Positions 1 through 8,805 of a stretch of DNA of 64,000 nt are shown in pieces (within the stretch, counting starts at the first letter, position 1; each line of letters begins with the position of its first letter). Location of the stretch: NCBI RefSeq assembly GCF_001758785.1, contig NZ_LROM01000002.1, positions 17,545 through 81,544 on the forward strand, read 5' to 3'. This stretch comes from Duganella phyllosphaerae (GTDB lineage: Bacteria > Pseudomonadota > Gammaproteobacteria > Burkholderiales > Burkholderiaceae_D). The position numbers and the translations under genes were made by a program. The notes beneath the pieces were generated by a model, which saw nothing but the letters and a program-made list of their open reading frames with translations, had not been told where the DNA came from and did not search any database.

Positions 1-1
1 C

Positions 2-718
2 CTGCCCAACGACGAGACCGGCGACTGCCAGCTGTTTACCACGCGCCTGACCGCCATGGCCGAAGAGCTCGGCGTCAAATTCCGCTACAACATCGAGATC
101 GAGGCGCTGGTCACCAGCGGCGACCAGATCAAGGGTGTACAAACCGGCAGCGAACTGCTGACGGCAGATTCGTACGTGGTGGCGCTTGGCGCCTATTCCA
201 CGCCGCTGCTCAAGGGCCTGGTCAACGTGCCGGTCTATCCGCTCAAGGGTTATTCGATCACGGTACCGATCGTCAATGCCGAGGCGGCCCCGGTCTCCAC
301 CATCCTCGACGAGACCTACAAGATCGCCGTCACCCGTTTCGACGACCGCATCCGCGTCGGCGGCATGGCCGAAATCGCCGGCTTCGACAAGCGCCTCAAT
401 CCGCGCCGCCGCGAAACGCTGGAGATGGTGGTCAACGACCTGTTCCCCGGCGCCGGCGCCACCGCCGAAGCGAGCTTCTGGACCGGCCTGCGGCCGATGA
501 CCCCGGACGGCACGCCCATCGTCGGCCGCACCGGCCTGCGCAACCTGTTTGTGAACACCGGCCACGGCACCCTGGGCTGGACCATGTCGTGCGGCTCGGC
601 GCAACTGCTGGCCGATATCATCTCGGCCCGCAAACCGGCCATCCTGGCCGACGATTTGTCGGTGGCGCGCTACACGGCAGCGCCTGCGGTGCGTCAGCCG
701 CAGCTCGCCAGCGCTTGA
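2..718 (+). CDS. dadA: D-amino-acid dehydrogenase small subunit, 3' part
   Basis: The gene enters from outside the window and is open from base 2 to the TGA at 716-718, about 238 residues. The fragment is the C-terminal FAD/substrate part of a DadA-type flavoprotein. Recognisable stretches are [16 protein letters not shown], the VVALGAYS segment, [18 protein letters not shown], the [16 protein letters not shown] block and the [16 protein letters not shown] flavin-binding end. DadA oxidises D-amino acids (typically D-alanine) to 2-oxo acids, passing electrons to the respiratory chain at the inner membrane. No dadX racemase follows; the next gene is an HDOD protein 114 bases downstream, so the gene appears to end its transcript. 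The identification is firm; only the N-terminal dinucleotide-binding region is missing. Confidence 0.93.
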   Translation: MPNDETGDCQLFTTRLTAMAEELGVKFRYNIEIEALVTSGDQIKGVQTGSELLTADSYVVALGAYSTPLLKGLVNVPVYPLKGYSITVPIVNAEAAPVSTILDETYKIAVTRFDDRIRVGGMAEIAGFDKRLNPRRRETLEMVVNDLFPGAGATAEASFWTGLRPMTPDGTPIVGRTGLRNLFVNTGHGTLGWTMSCGSAQLLADIISARKPAILADDLSVARYTAAPAVRQPQLASA

Positions 719-832
719 TGGTTATCGTTTCAACATTAACACTGTTGCATTGCGACCTATATTCGTGAATCGAGGCACGCGCAGGCCAACATGGCGTTGA
801 GCTTGTGCGCTGGCGTGCGTATAATTTTGATC

Positions 833-1672
833 ATGAATAAACTCGAAGCATTCGGCCATATTGCGGCCATGGCCATCCGTGGCGAACTGGTATTTCCCAC
901 CAGCGTCAACGCCGCCTTGCGGGTGCAGCTTGCGCTCGACGATCCCGATTGCCCGATCGACAAGGCGATCAGCCTGGTGCTGGCCGAGCCCACGCTGGCC
1001 GCGCGTACCGTTGCCATCTCCAACTCCGCCATGTTCGCGCGCGCCGGTGCGCCGGTGGTCACCAACGTGCGCGGCGCCATCATGCGCATCGGCTACCAGA
1101 ACCTGTTCGCGCTGGCCGCCGCCATGGTGGTGCGCCAGTTCGGCAGCAAGCTGGTGGACCCGGCGCTGCGCGTCAAGGCCGAACAGCTGTGGGACCACAC
1201 CATCGCCGTCGCCGCGCTGGCGCGCCTGATCGCGCGCGAGGTCACCGGCGTCAACGAAGACACCGCGCTGTTTGCCGGCATCGTGCACGAGGTGGGCGGC
1301 TTCTACCTGCTCTCGCGCGCCGACGAGTTCCCCGGCCTGCTCGAAGAAGACCCGGAAAACTGGCACTCGGCCAGCGAAGAAATCATCACCCGCGAAGTAA
1401 TGCGCAAGCTGTGCATCCCCGAACCGGTGGCCGACGCCATCGAAGGGCTGCGCGACGCCTTCATGTCGATCCCGCCCGACTCGCTGCAAGATACGCTGCT
1501 GCTGGCCAACCTGCTCACACCGGTGCGCTCGCCGCTGCAGGAAGCCGAGCGCGACCTGCCGCCGCATTCCGAATCGGCGATCGATTTGTTCATCGACGCG
1601 GAGCGCATGCAGGCGCTGCTCAAGCAGGCGCGCGACAACGCCGCCGAGATGAGCGCCGCGCTGCTGGTGTGA
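833..1672 (+). CDS. HDOD domain protein
   Basis: A 279-residue protein taken from the ATG at 833, because the reading frame upstream of it has no family-like sequence. The HDOD fold covers roughly residues 10-210: the motif region AISLVLAEPTLAARTVAISNSA near the N-terminus, the VRGAIMRIGYQNL segment, and an HD-derived helix region with LFAGIVHEVGGFYLL. HDOD proteins resemble HD phosphohydrolases but lack the full metal-binding set; they act in signalling and stress regulation in proteobacteria, often without known catalysis. There is no attached receiver, EAL or GGDEF domain. The next gene begins two bases after the stop, so the two are probably co-transcribed. The specific target cannot be told from sequence. 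Confidence 0.85.
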   Translation: MNKLEAFGHIAAMAIRGELVFPTSVNAALRVQLALDDPDCPIDKAISLVLAEPTLAARTVAISNSAMFARAGAPVVTNVRGAIMRIGYQNLFALAAAMVVRQFGSKLVDPALRVKAEQLWDHTIAVAALARLIAREVTGVNEDTALFAGIVHEVGGFYLLSRADEFPGLLEEDPENWHSASEEIITREVMRKLCIPEPVADAIEGLRDAFMSIPPDSLQDTLLLANLLTPVRSPLQEAERDLPPHSESAIDLFIDAERMQALLKQARDNAAEMSAALLV

Positions 1673-1674
1673 GC

Positions 1675-2700
1675 ATGCAGCAAGCGCCCCTGTCCTACGG
1701 TTCCGACGCGTCGGGCCTGGTGTGCGGCTACGTGTTCGGCCGCGCCCAGGAAGGCGTGGGCATGCCGCTCAACGCCGACGAAGCCTGCGCGTGGCTGGAC
1801 AACCGCGAGCAGCACCCGGCGGAGTTCATCTGGCTGCACTACAACCTGGCCAATACCGCCAGCGAGAAGTGGCTCAACGAGCACCTGTCGCTGCCCGAGG
1901 AATTCTACGAGAGCCTGCACGAGGGACCGCGCTCCACCCGCATCGAAGTGGCCGACAACACGCTGATCGCCGTGGTCAACGACGTGCTGCACGATTTTTC
2001 GTTCGACCCGTCCGACATCTCCACCCTGTGGCTGAGCGTGGACAAGCAGGTGGTCATCAGCGCCCGCCGCAAGCCGCTGCGCGCCATCGACAGCTTGCGC
2101 AACGCGGTGCGCAATGGCGAACCGATCCGCTCGTCGGTGGAACTGCTGATCCACCTGCTGCGCGACCAGGCCGACGCGCTGATCAAGATCGTGCGCCACG
2201 CGATCGCCACCGTGGACAGCATCGAAGACAATCTGCTGGCCGGCAAACTCAATACCAAGCGCGCCAGCCTGGGCGAACTGCGCCGGGTGCTGGTGCGCCT
2301 GCGCCGGCTGCTGGCGCCCGAACCGGCCGCGCTGTTCCGGCTGCTGCAAAGGCCGCCGGCCTGGGTGGCCGAGATCGACGCCCAGGAACTGCGCCAGTCC
2401 ACCGAGGAATTCTCGATGGTGCTGGCCGACATGGCATCGCTGCAGGAGCGGATCAAGCTGATCCAGGAAGAGATCGCGGCGCTGGTCAACGAGGGCAACA
2501 ACCACAGCCTGTTCGTGCTGACCATCGTGACCGTGCTGGCCCTGCCGATCAACATCATCGCCGGCCTGCTGGGCATGAACGTGGGCGGGATCCCGCTGGC
2601 CGACGCGCCGCACGGCTTCCTGGTGGTGGTGCTGATCGTGGCCAGCTTTACGGCAATCGCCGGCTGGCTCGCTTTCCGCCGCCAGCGCGATCTCCGCTGA
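1675..2700 (+). CDS. CorA/ZntB-family divalent metal transporter
   Basis: A 341-residue protein from ATG 1675, which follows the HDOD stop by two bases. The N-terminal two thirds is the cytoplasmic funnel, with a long charged helix around residues 150-270. The C-terminus has two membrane segments separated by the family signature GMN, seen here in GLLGMNVGGIP, followed by FLVVVLIVASFTAIAGWLAF and a basic tail. The GMN loop is the pore-mouth selectivity motif of the CorA superfamily. The NVGGIP context and short loop resemble ZntB-like members more than classical magnesium CorA. Likely substrate is Mg2+ or Zn2+; sequence alone does not settle this. Members are homopentamers in the inner membrane. 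Confidence 0.88.
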   Translation: MQQAPLSYGSDASGLVCGYVFGRAQEGVGMPLNADEACAWLDNREQHPAEFIWLHYNLANTASEKWLNEHLSLPEEFYESLHEGPRSTRIEVADNTLIAVVNDVLHDFSFDPSDISTLWLSVDKQVVISARRKPLRAIDSLRNAVRNGEPIRSSVELLIHLLRDQADALIKIVRHAIATVDSIEDNLLAGKLNTKRASLGELRRVLVRLRRLLAPEPAALFRLLQRPPAWVAEIDAQELRQSTEEFSMVLADMASLQERIKLIQEEIAALVNEGNNHSLFVLTIVTVLALPINIIAGLLGMNVGGIPLADAPHGFLVVVLIVASFTAIAGWLAFRRQRDLR

Positions 2701-2704
2701 GTTT

Positions 2705-3199
2705 TCAGTCGCGATAGATGTACAAGCGCTGCGCGCCCAGCAGCATGAACACCAGTCCCATCGCCAGCGCCACCAGGTTGTCGCGCCGGTAGCTGGCGCG
2801 CACGTCGTCCAGGCTGGTGACATCCTTGCCGCCCACCGAGACGCCGTACGCCACGTGAAAGTCGCCCGGCAAAAAGCCCGGATGGTTGGTTTGCCTGGGG
2901 TCGAAGCGCACCGTGACCGGGTACAGCCTGGTGGCCGAGCGCAGCGCCGCGCGCAAGCGACCATCGGCGTCACCCTTCACGTGCACCACGAACTGCTGCG
3001 GCGTGGTGCGGGCGGCAAAATACATGGCGCCCCGGCTGTCGTAGGTCCAGTCCACCCGGCCGGTGACGGTCTGCAATTGCGCGGCGCTGGGCAGGCGCAG
3101 TTCGAGCGCGATGAAGATGCCGATGATGCCGATGCCGAGCAGCAGGAAGAACACCCCGCCACGCCGGCCGCCGAACCAGTTACGCCACTTGCTGATCAT
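2705..3199 (-). CDS. small inner-membrane protein, DUF3592-like
   Basis: A 164-residue protein starting at ATG 3199 with GGAG four bases upstream. It has an N-terminal membrane helix (about residues 15-34, FFLLLGIGIIGIFIALEL), a soluble beta-rich domain (about 45-125), and a C-terminal helix (about 143-158, LVALAMGLVFMLLGA). This two-helix arrangement around a beta domain is typical of DUF3592-type proteins, whose function is unknown. It is transcribed convergently with the CorA-like gene, only four bases apart, and divergently from the MFS gene. I do not recognise a function. Confidence 0.6.
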   Translation of the reverse strand: MISKWRNWFGGRRGGVFFLLLGIGIIGIFIALELRLPSAAQLQTVTGRVDWTYDSRGAMYFAARTTPQQFVVHVKGDADGRLRAALRSATRLYPVTVRFDPRQTNHPGFLPGDFHVAYGVSVGGKDVTSLDDVRASYRRDNLVALAMGLVFMLLGAQRLYIYRD

Positions 3200-3261
3200 G
3201 CTCCGCCATTTTCCGTAAAAAGAGCGCCATCATACCGTGCGCTTACGGCCTCGGTAATTAA

Positions 3262-3277
3262 TAAACATTTTTGTTTA
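3262..3277. promoter_or_regulatory. perfect inverted repeat upstream of the MFS-regulator pair
   Basis: TAAACA, four T, TGTTTA forms a perfect 6+4+6 inverted repeat about 32 bases before the MFS start. It sits in the only AT-rich patch of this intergenic region. A DNA-binding regulator is encoded in the same transcript (4526-5152), so this is a plausible autoregulatory operator. The assignment is inferred from position and symmetry only. Confidence 0.35.
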
Positions 3278-3308
3278 CTTACGTTGGATGCGCCGTTACA
3301 GTAACGCC

Positions 3309-4529
3309 ATGAAAAACTCCCTGCTCATCAGCAGCGCCTGCCTGCTGGCACTGCTCTCCACGGTCGGCGCCGCGCTGCCGTACCCGATCCTGGCGCCGCT
3401 GTTTGCGGACGGCACCGCCAACGGCCTCAACACCTTCCTCGGCCTGCCGCCGAAGCTGCTGTTGGGCCTGGCACTAACCATCAATCCGCTGGGCCTGTTG
3501 ATCGGCTCCGCGCTGCTCGGTCCCATGTCCGACCGCTATGGCCGCCGGCCGGTGCTGCTGGTGACCGCCGTCGGTGCGGCCATCGGCCACGCCATCACCG
3601 CGCTGGCGCTCGTGATCGAATCGTTTCCGCTGTTTATCGTGGCGCGCTTCATCACTGGCCTACTGGAAGGTAACGGCTCGGTGGCGCGCGCCATGCTGGC
3701 CGATAAACTCGAAGGCGACCTGCGCCGCAAGGCGCTGTCGTGGCTCAACGGCGCGTTCTACATGGGCTGGCTGGTCGGGCCGCTGATGGCCGGCTTCACG
3801 CTGGGGTATGGCGTTACCACGCCGTTCTGGATCGCCGTGGTCCTGCTGCTCGGCACCGCCGTGCTGGTGGCCAAGGCGCTGCCGCGCGAGGCGCCGTCGG
3901 CCGCCACCACCTCGTGGTGGCAAGTGGCGCGCCACCGCCATGCCCTCAATTTGCTGCGCGAGCCGGAACTGCGCACGCTGTTCATCATCACGCTGGCCTA
4001 CAGCTGCTGCGTGACCGGCTTCTACGAGTTCTATCCGCTGTGGCTGGTGGAAGTGCCGGGCTACGGCCCGCGCGGCATCGCCTGGGCCACGGCCGCGATG
4101 TGCGCGGTAATGACCGCCACGACGATCGTCGCCGGCCGCAAGTTCGCGGGCGAGCCGCTGCTGCGGGCGCGCGGCTTCGCGTACGTGACGTCAAGCCTGA
4201 TCGCGGTGCTCGCGGTGGGCGACGCCAACATCGGCCTGGCCGCCATCGTGCTGTTCGGCATACCGCACGCCTTCCACAGCAGCATCGTGCCGCACTGGTG
4301 CGCCGAGCGCTTCGGCGCCCATGGCCAGGGCGCGGTGATGGGCCTGATCTCCACCACTTTCTGCCTGGCCAATATCGTGATGGCGCTGATCGGGGCGGTG
4401 CTCACGCTGATCGACACGCGCCTGATCCTGCTGCTGTCCGCCGCCCTGGGCGCGTGGTCGGCATGGCGCCTGCAACGTTGGCATTACAGCCTGCAGCAGG
4501 CGGTGCCGGCGGCAGGAGCGCTGTCATGA
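3309..4529 (+). CDS. major facilitator superfamily transporter
   Basis: A 406-residue polytopic membrane protein with about 12 predicted helices. The signature loop 2-3 motif of the superfamily is visible as GPMSDRYGRRPVLL around residue 72. The chosen start (ATG 3309, MKNSLLIS) puts a hydrophobic helix at the N-terminus; ATG 3288 is an alternative seven codons upstream, and neither has a strong ribosome site. Its substrate is not evident: no diagnostic motif for a drug or sugar subfamily was recognised. The stop overlaps the next start (ATGA at 4526-4529), so the transporter and a Cys-rich regulator are translationally coupled. Such pairs usually export or import the effector that the regulator senses, which is inference here. 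Confidence 0.85.
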   Translation: MKNSLLISSACLLALLSTVGAALPYPILAPLFADGTANGLNTFLGLPPKLLLGLALTINPLGLLIGSALLGPMSDRYGRRPVLLVTAVGAAIGHAITALALVIESFPLFIVARFITGLLEGNGSVARAMLADKLEGDLRRKALSWLNGAFYMGWLVGPLMAGFTLGYGVTTPFWIAVVLLLGTAVLVAKALPREAPSAATTSWWQVARHRHALNLLREPELRTLFIITLAYSCCVTGFYEFYPLWLVEVPGYGPRGIAWATAAMCAVMTATTIVAGRKFAGEPLLRARGFAYVTSSLIAVLAVGDANIGLAAIVLFGIPHAFHSSIVPHWCAERFGAHGQGAVMGLISTTFCLANIVMALIGAVLTLIDTRLILLLSAALGAWSAWRLQRWHYSLQQAVPAAGALS

Positions 4530-5152
4530 ACACCGCCGACCAGGCGCTGTTCCTGATCAAGACACGCGGCCCGCAAACCGCGCAGCAGCTGGCCGTGCTG
4601 CTCGACCTCACGTCGATGGGCGCACGCCGCCAGCTCGAAGCGTGGCAGGAAAAAGGCATGCTCACCTACGAGGACGTGGCTGATAAACCAGGCCGTCCAT
4701 CGCGGCGCTGGCTGCTGACGGAAGCGGGCCACGCGCGCTTCCCCGACCGCCACGCCGATCTGACGGTACAGCTGATTGCCCAGGTGCGCCAGCTGTTCGG
4801 CGACGCGGGCCTCGACCAGCTGATCGCCTCGCGCGAGCAGGTCAGCGAGCAGCAGTACCGCCAGCACCTGGCCGCAGCCGGGGCCCGCGCCCTGCCCGAC
4901 CGCGTGGCCGCGCTGGTGCAGGCGCGCAGCGTGGAAGGCTATATGGCGGAAGTGCAAACCGCCGATGACGGCGCCCTGCTGCTGATCGAAAACCACTGCC
5001 CGATCTGCGCGGCCGCGCGCCAGTGCCAGCAATTCTGCCGCTCGGAGCTGGAATTGTTCCAGCGCGTGCTGGGCAGCGATTGCTCGGTTGGACGCGTGGA
5101 GCATATGCTCAACGGCGCAAGACGCTGCGTTTACGTCATCAAGAGCGTCTAA
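4526..5152 (+). CDS. ArsR/SufR-like winged-helix regulator with C-terminal Cys cluster
   Basis: A 208-residue regulator whose ATG overlaps the MFS stop. The N-terminal winged helix (about residues 5-75) reads TAQQLAVLLDLTSMGARRQLEAW and then a wing with GRPSRRWLLTEAG, as in the COG2345/SufR group. The C-terminal half carries four cysteines spaced C-x2-C-x5-C-x3-C in the segment CPICAAARQCQQFC. Related proteins use conserved C-terminal cysteines to hold an iron-sulfur cluster that controls DNA binding. Metal or redox sensing is therefore likely, and it probably regulates its own operon through the repeat at 3262-3277. The ligand is unproven. Confidence 0.78.
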   Translation: MNTADQALFLIKTRGPQTAQQLAVLLDLTSMGARRQLEAWQEKGMLTYEDVADKPGRPSRRWLLTEAGHARFPDRHADLTVQLIAQVRQLFGDAGLDQLIASREQVSEQQYRQHLAAAGARALPDRVAALVQARSVEGYMAEVQTADDGALLLIENHCPICAAARQCQQFCRSELELFQRVLGSDCSVGRVEHMLNGARRCVYVIKSV

Positions 5153-5153
5153 A

Positions 5154-5200
5154 AAAACCTCCATAGCGGCGTTGCTGCGCCTTGCTCTGAAGGTTTTGTT
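5154..5200 (+). terminator. possible intrinsic terminator after the regulator gene
   Basis: AAAACCT (5154-5160) pairs with AGGTTTT (5191-5197), enclosing a smaller GC-rich stem (GGCG...CGCC), and is followed by a T-rich end. It lies immediately after the stop codon of the regulator and before the exopolysaccharide locus. A second short stem, AGACC...GGTCT, follows at 5201-5218. The long loop makes this only moderately convincing. Confidence 0.4.
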
Positions 5201-5395
5201 AGACCCTCCAAACGGTCTCCAAATAAACTTTAATTCCGGAAAATAGTAGGAACAGGAAATTAGTTGTCAAGCCGCATGGACAAGCTCCGTGTAGCCGTTT
5301 GACGGGAGTCAAGTCCCTCAGTGCTGGTCAGCCGACAATCAGTGCATCCCGAGCCGCCCACCCAGGCCTCGCATGCTTTTTGAAGGTACCGCACA

Positions 5396-7063
5396 ATGTC
5401 CGTTTCCGTCCAATACCCCGCTGTTTTATTCCGCCAGCTGTGCGTGCGGCTGGCCGCCATCAACCGCAGCGGCAAACGCCTGCTGATGTGCGTGGCCGAT
5501 GGCGCGGCATTGCCCCTGTGCCTGGTGCTGGCGATGGCAGTCATCACCGGCGCCATGCCGCCGTGGCCCGCCGCTTTTCTGCTCACCGCGCTCAGCGTCT
5601 CGGCGCTGTCGATTGCATCGCTGTACGGCGCAGCCCTGCGCCAGCTCGAACAGCGCACGCTCATCCTGGCCGGCCTGGCGCTGGGCGCGGCCACTGTCGC
5701 GCTGTACCTGCTGACCAAGGATGGCGCAGTGGCGCGCATTCCCGGCCCGGTGCTGGCCATGTACTGGCCGCTGGCGATGTTGTACCTGATCGCCTCGCGC
5801 GCCGGCATGCGCGCCCTGCTGCGCTCGCTTCTGCATCACCAGGTACCGCCAACGCTCGATCGCGCCGCGCGCCGCCCCCTGCCCGACTTCGCCCCCGAAC
5901 AACTGCTGGGCCGCCCGCCGGTGCAGCCCGACAGCGCGCTCTTCGCCCGCTGCGTGCGCGGCAGGAACGTGCTGGTCACCGGCGCCGGCGGCTCGATCGG
6001 CAGCGAATTGTGCCGGCAAATCGCCAGCCTGGCGCCGCGCTGCCTGCACCTGGTCGATCACAGCGAGTTCGCGCTCTATACCATCGCCCAGGAACTGCGC
6101 ACAAGCTGGCCGCAACTGGTGCTGCACGCCCACCTGGGCTCCGTGTGCAGCGAACGCATGCTCGAACGCGTGATGGGCCACGCGGCCATCCACACCATCT
6201 ATCACGCGGCGGCATACAAGCACGTCTCCATCGTCGAAACCAATATGGTCGAGGGACTGCGCAACAACGTCGTCGGCGCCCGCAACGTCGCTGCCGCCGC
6301 CGCGCGCCACGGCGTGCACACCTGCGTGCTGGTCTCGTCCGACAAGGCGGTGCGGCCCAGCACCATCATGGGCGCCAGCAAGCGCCTGTCGGAACTGGTG
6401 TTCCAGGCCGCGCAAGATGATGCGTCCGGCGCCACCACGTTCAGCATGGTCCGCTTCGGCAACGTGCTGGGATCATCCGGCTCGGTGGTGCCGCTGTTTC
6501 GCCAGCAGTTGCAGCAAGGTGGCCCGCTCACCATCACCGACGCCGCCATGGAACGCTACTTCATGCTGATCCCGGAGGCCGCGCAACTGGTAATCCAGGC
6601 CGGCGCCATGGCAGAAGGCGGCGAGGTGTTCGTGCTCGACATGGGCGCGCCGCTGCGCATCGTCGACCTGGCGCGGCGCATGATCGCGCTGGCCGGCCTG
6701 ACCGAGCGCACCCCGCACCATCCGCAGGGCGACATCGACATCCGTTACGTCGGCCTGTACCCCGGCGAAAAGCTGCAGGAAGAGCTGCTCATCGCCGACG
6801 GCGCCACCCCCAGCCGCCACCCGCGCATCCTGCGCATGAAGGAACAGGCGCTGCCCGCCGCCCTGCTCGACCAGTACCTGGAACTGCTGCTGGTGGCTTG
6901 CGCCAGCAACGACCGCTGCCTGATCGAGGCCATGCTCAAGACCATCATCACCGAATTCACGCCGCAAACCGCCGTGCGCAGCGCCGACAGCGAGGCCGCG
7001 CTGCGCCGTCTGCGCGTGCCACCGGTGGCGGCCGTGGCGCCGGTGGCGGTCCACGCTTCCTGA
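5396..7063 (+). CDS. membrane-bound nucleotide-sugar 4,6-dehydratase (WbpM/PglF family), short form
   Basis: A 555-residue protein. About four N-terminal membrane helices (residues 25-140) precede an SDR domain that begins with VLVTGAGGSIGSE near residue 192. The SDR part carries the SSDKAVRPSTIMGASKRLSE catalytic block, with Met in place of the usual catalytic Tyr and the Lys four residues later, as is characteristic of WbpM/PglF/FlaA1 enzymes. These convert UDP-GlcNAc to UDP-4-keto-6-deoxy sugars. Typical membrane-bound members have about 600-660 residues and a second Rossmann-like domain between the helices and the SDR domain. Here only about 45 residues link the two, so that domain is absent. 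First gene of the exopolysaccharide locus; its product probably feeds the aminotransferase at 17413-18576. Confidence 0.88.
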   Translation: MSVSVQYPAVLFRQLCVRLAAINRSGKRLLMCVADGAALPLCLVLAMAVITGAMPPWPAAFLLTALSVSALSIASLYGAALRQLEQRTLILAGLALGAATVALYLLTKDGAVARIPGPVLAMYWPLAMLYLIASRAGMRALLRSLLHHQVPPTLDRAARRPLPDFAPEQLLGRPPVQPDSALFARCVRGRNVLVTGAGGSIGSELCRQIASLAPRCLHLVDHSEFALYTIAQELRTSWPQLVLHAHLGSVCSERMLERVMGHAAIHTIYHAAAYKHVSIVETNMVEGLRNNVVGARNVAAAAARHGVHTCVLVSSDKAVRPSTIMGASKRLSELVFQAAQDDASGATTFSMVRFGNVLGSSGSVVPLFRQQLQQGGPLTITDAAMERYFMLIPEAAQLVIQAGAMAEGGEVFVLDMGAPLRIVDLARRMIALAGLTERTPHHPQGDIDIRYVGLYPGEKLQEELLIADGATPSRHPRILRMKEQALPAALLDQYLELLLVACASNDRCLIEAMLKTIITEFTPQTAVRSADSEAALRRLRVPPVAAVAPVAVHAS

Positions 7064-7129
7064 TTTTGCTTCCTGACTGTGCTTCCAATTGTCGTTCCAG
7101 ATCTTCATTCCACCGCAAGGAGTAGCCCC

Positions 7130-8191
7130 ATGCGTCAATTCTGCCCTGCCGTCACCGACCGCAAGCTGCGCTTCGCCCTGGTCGGGTGCGGCCGCATCGC
7201 CCGCAACCATTTTGGCGCGCTGGCCCAGCATGCCGACCGCTGCGAACTGGCGGCCGTGTGCGACGTCGATGCCGCCGCGCTCGACCGCGCCGCTACCGAC
7301 ACCGGCGCCGTCCCGTTCGACAACCTCGACCACATGCTCGCGCGCAGCGACATCGACGCCTGCATCATCACCACGCCGTCGGGGCTGCATCCGGACCAGG
7401 CGGTGCGGGTAGCGCGGGCTGGCCGCCACGTCATCACCGAAAAGCCGATGGCCACGCGCTGGGAAGACGCCAAGCGCATGGTAGGCGCGTGCGATGCGGC
7501 CGGCGTGCGCATGTTCGTGGTCAAGCAGAACCGCCGCAACGCCACGCTGCAACTGCTCAAGCGGGCGGTGGACCAAAAGCGCTTCGGCCGTATCTACATG
7601 GTCAATCTCAACGTGTTCTGGACTCGCCCGCAAAGCTATTACAACAGCGCGCCGTGGCGCGGCACCTGGGAGTTCGACGGCGGCGCCTTCATGAACCAGG
7701 CCAGCCATTATGTCGACCTGCTCGACTGGATCATCGGCCCGATCGAGAGCCTGCAAGCGTACACCGCCACCCTGGCGCGCGACATCGAAGTGGAAGACAC
7801 CGGCGTGATCAGCCTGCGCTGGCGCAACGGCGCGCTCGGCTCCATGAACGTCACCATGCTGGCCTACCCGCACAACCTCGAGGGCAGCATCACCATCCTC
7901 GGCGAGACCGGCACCGCACGCATCGGCGGCGTGGCCGTCAACGAGGTGCAGCAATGGGACTTTGCCGTGCCCCACGACGACGACGCCAAAGTCCAACAGG
8001 CCAGCTACGAAACCGCCTCGGTCTACGGCTTCGGCCACCCGCTCTATTACGACAACGTGGTCAAGGTGCTGCGCGGCGAGGCCGAGCCGGAAACCGACGG
8101 GCGCGAAGGACTGAAATCGCTGGAAGTGCTGATCGCCGCCTACCGCTCCGCGCGCGACGGCCGCCGCGTGGCATTGCCGCTCGACTACTAG
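7130..8191 (+). CDS. Gfo/Idh/MocA nucleotide-sugar 3-dehydrogenase (WbpB/WlbA-like)
   Basis: A 353-residue enzyme. The start at ATG 7130 is chosen for the AAGGAG site just upstream. The N-terminal Rossmann fold has FALVGCGRIARNHFGAL, then the family EKP motif in VITEKPMATRWEDA and a KQNRRN segment typical of WlbA/WbpB. Known homologues oxidise C3 of UDP-GlcNAcA, making the keto sugar that an aminotransferase then aminates. The next two genes are the matching acetyltransferase and aminotransferase, so this is the oxidation step of a 3-acetamido sugar pathway. A WbpA-type UDP-GlcNAc 6-dehydrogenase is not in the window and would have to be encoded elsewhere if the product is the uronate. Confidence 0.87.
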   Translation: MRQFCPAVTDRKLRFALVGCGRIARNHFGALAQHADRCELAAVCDVDAAALDRAATDTGAVPFDNLDHMLARSDIDACIITTPSGLHPDQAVRVARAGRHVITEKPMATRWEDAKRMVGACDAAGVRMFVVKQNRRNATLQLLKRAVDQKRFGRIYMVNLNVFWTRPQSYYNSAPWRGTWEFDGGAFMNQASHYVDLLDWIIGPIESLQAYTATLARDIEVEDTGVISLRWRNGALGSMNVTMLAYPHNLEGSITILGETGTARIGGVAVNEVQQWDFAVPHDDDAKVQQASYETASVYGFGHPLYYDNVVKVLRGEAEPETDGREGLKSLEVLIAAYRSARDGRRVALPLDY

Positions 8192-8200
8192 GAGAGCACC

Positions 8201-8791
8201 ATGGACAACCTTGTGCACGCCAGCGCGATAGTCGATGCCGGCGCGGTGCTGGGCGCCGGCACCCGCGTCTGGCACTTCAGCCACGTGTGCGGCGGTGCGC
8301 GCATCGGCAGCCAATGCTCGCTGGGCCAGAACGTTTTCATCGGCAACGACGTCGTCATCGGCCACAACGTCAAGATCCAGAACAACGTCTCGGTGTACGA
8401 CGCCGTGGTACTGGAAGACGACGTGTTCTGCGGTCCCAGCATGGTCTTCACCAACGTCCACAATCCGCGCGCGGCCGTGGTGCGCAAGCACGAGTACCGG
8501 CGCACGCTGGTGCGAACGGGCGCGTCGATCGGCGCCAACGCCACCGTGGTGTGCGGCGTGACCATCGGCGCATACGCGATGATCGGCGCCGGCGCCGTGG
8601 TCACCCGCGACGTGGCCGATTTCGCACTGATGGCCGGGGTGCCGGCGCGCCACATCGGCTGGGTCAGCCGCCACGGCGAACGCCTCGACCTGCCGCGCGC
8701 CGCCCATGGCGATGGCCAGGCGCGCTGCCCGCACACCGGCGACGTGTACACGGTGGCGGGCGGTGTCTGCACCGTTCAAACAGCAAGCTAA
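8201..8791 (+). CDS. hexapeptide-repeat sugar N-acetyltransferase (WbpD/WlbB-like)
   Basis: A 196-residue left-handed beta-helix protein. Hexapeptide repeats run from about residue 5 to 145, interrupted by a loop reading [16 protein letters not shown], which is characteristic of WbpD/WlbB enzymes; the coil continues with [23 protein letters not shown]. These enzymes acetylate the 3-amino group of a UDP-2-acetamido-3-amino sugar with acetyl-CoA, usually as trimers. It starts ten bases after the preceding stop with GGAGAG upstream. Its flanking genes complete the same pathway. The C-terminal tail after residue 160 is family-variable. Confidence 0.88.
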   Translation: MDNLVHASAIVDAGAVLGAGTRVWHFSHVCGGARIGSQCSLGQNVFIGNDVVIGHNVKIQNNVSVYDAVVLEDDVFCGPSMVFTNVHNPRAAVVRKHEYRRTLVRTGASIGANATVVCGVTIGAYAMIGAGAVVTRDVADFALMAGVPARHIGWVSRHGERLDLPRAAHGDGQARCPHTGDVYTVAGGVCTVQTAS

Positions 8792-8805
8792 TCCAGGAGA
8801 GACAG

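Noticed and set aside
1303..2973. A minus-strand open frame of 556 codons opposite the HDOD and CorA-like genes
   Set aside because: Composition typical of antisense frames in GC-rich DNA; the plus-strand proteins are clear.
5396..7063. Frameshifted or truncated dehydratase
   Set aside because: The frame is continuous and both the membrane and catalytic parts are complete; the missing domain looks like a clean natural deletion.
6473..8779. A minus-strand open frame of 768 codons across the sugar-biosynthesis genes
   Set aside because: Crosses several well-defined plus-strand genes and shows no family features.
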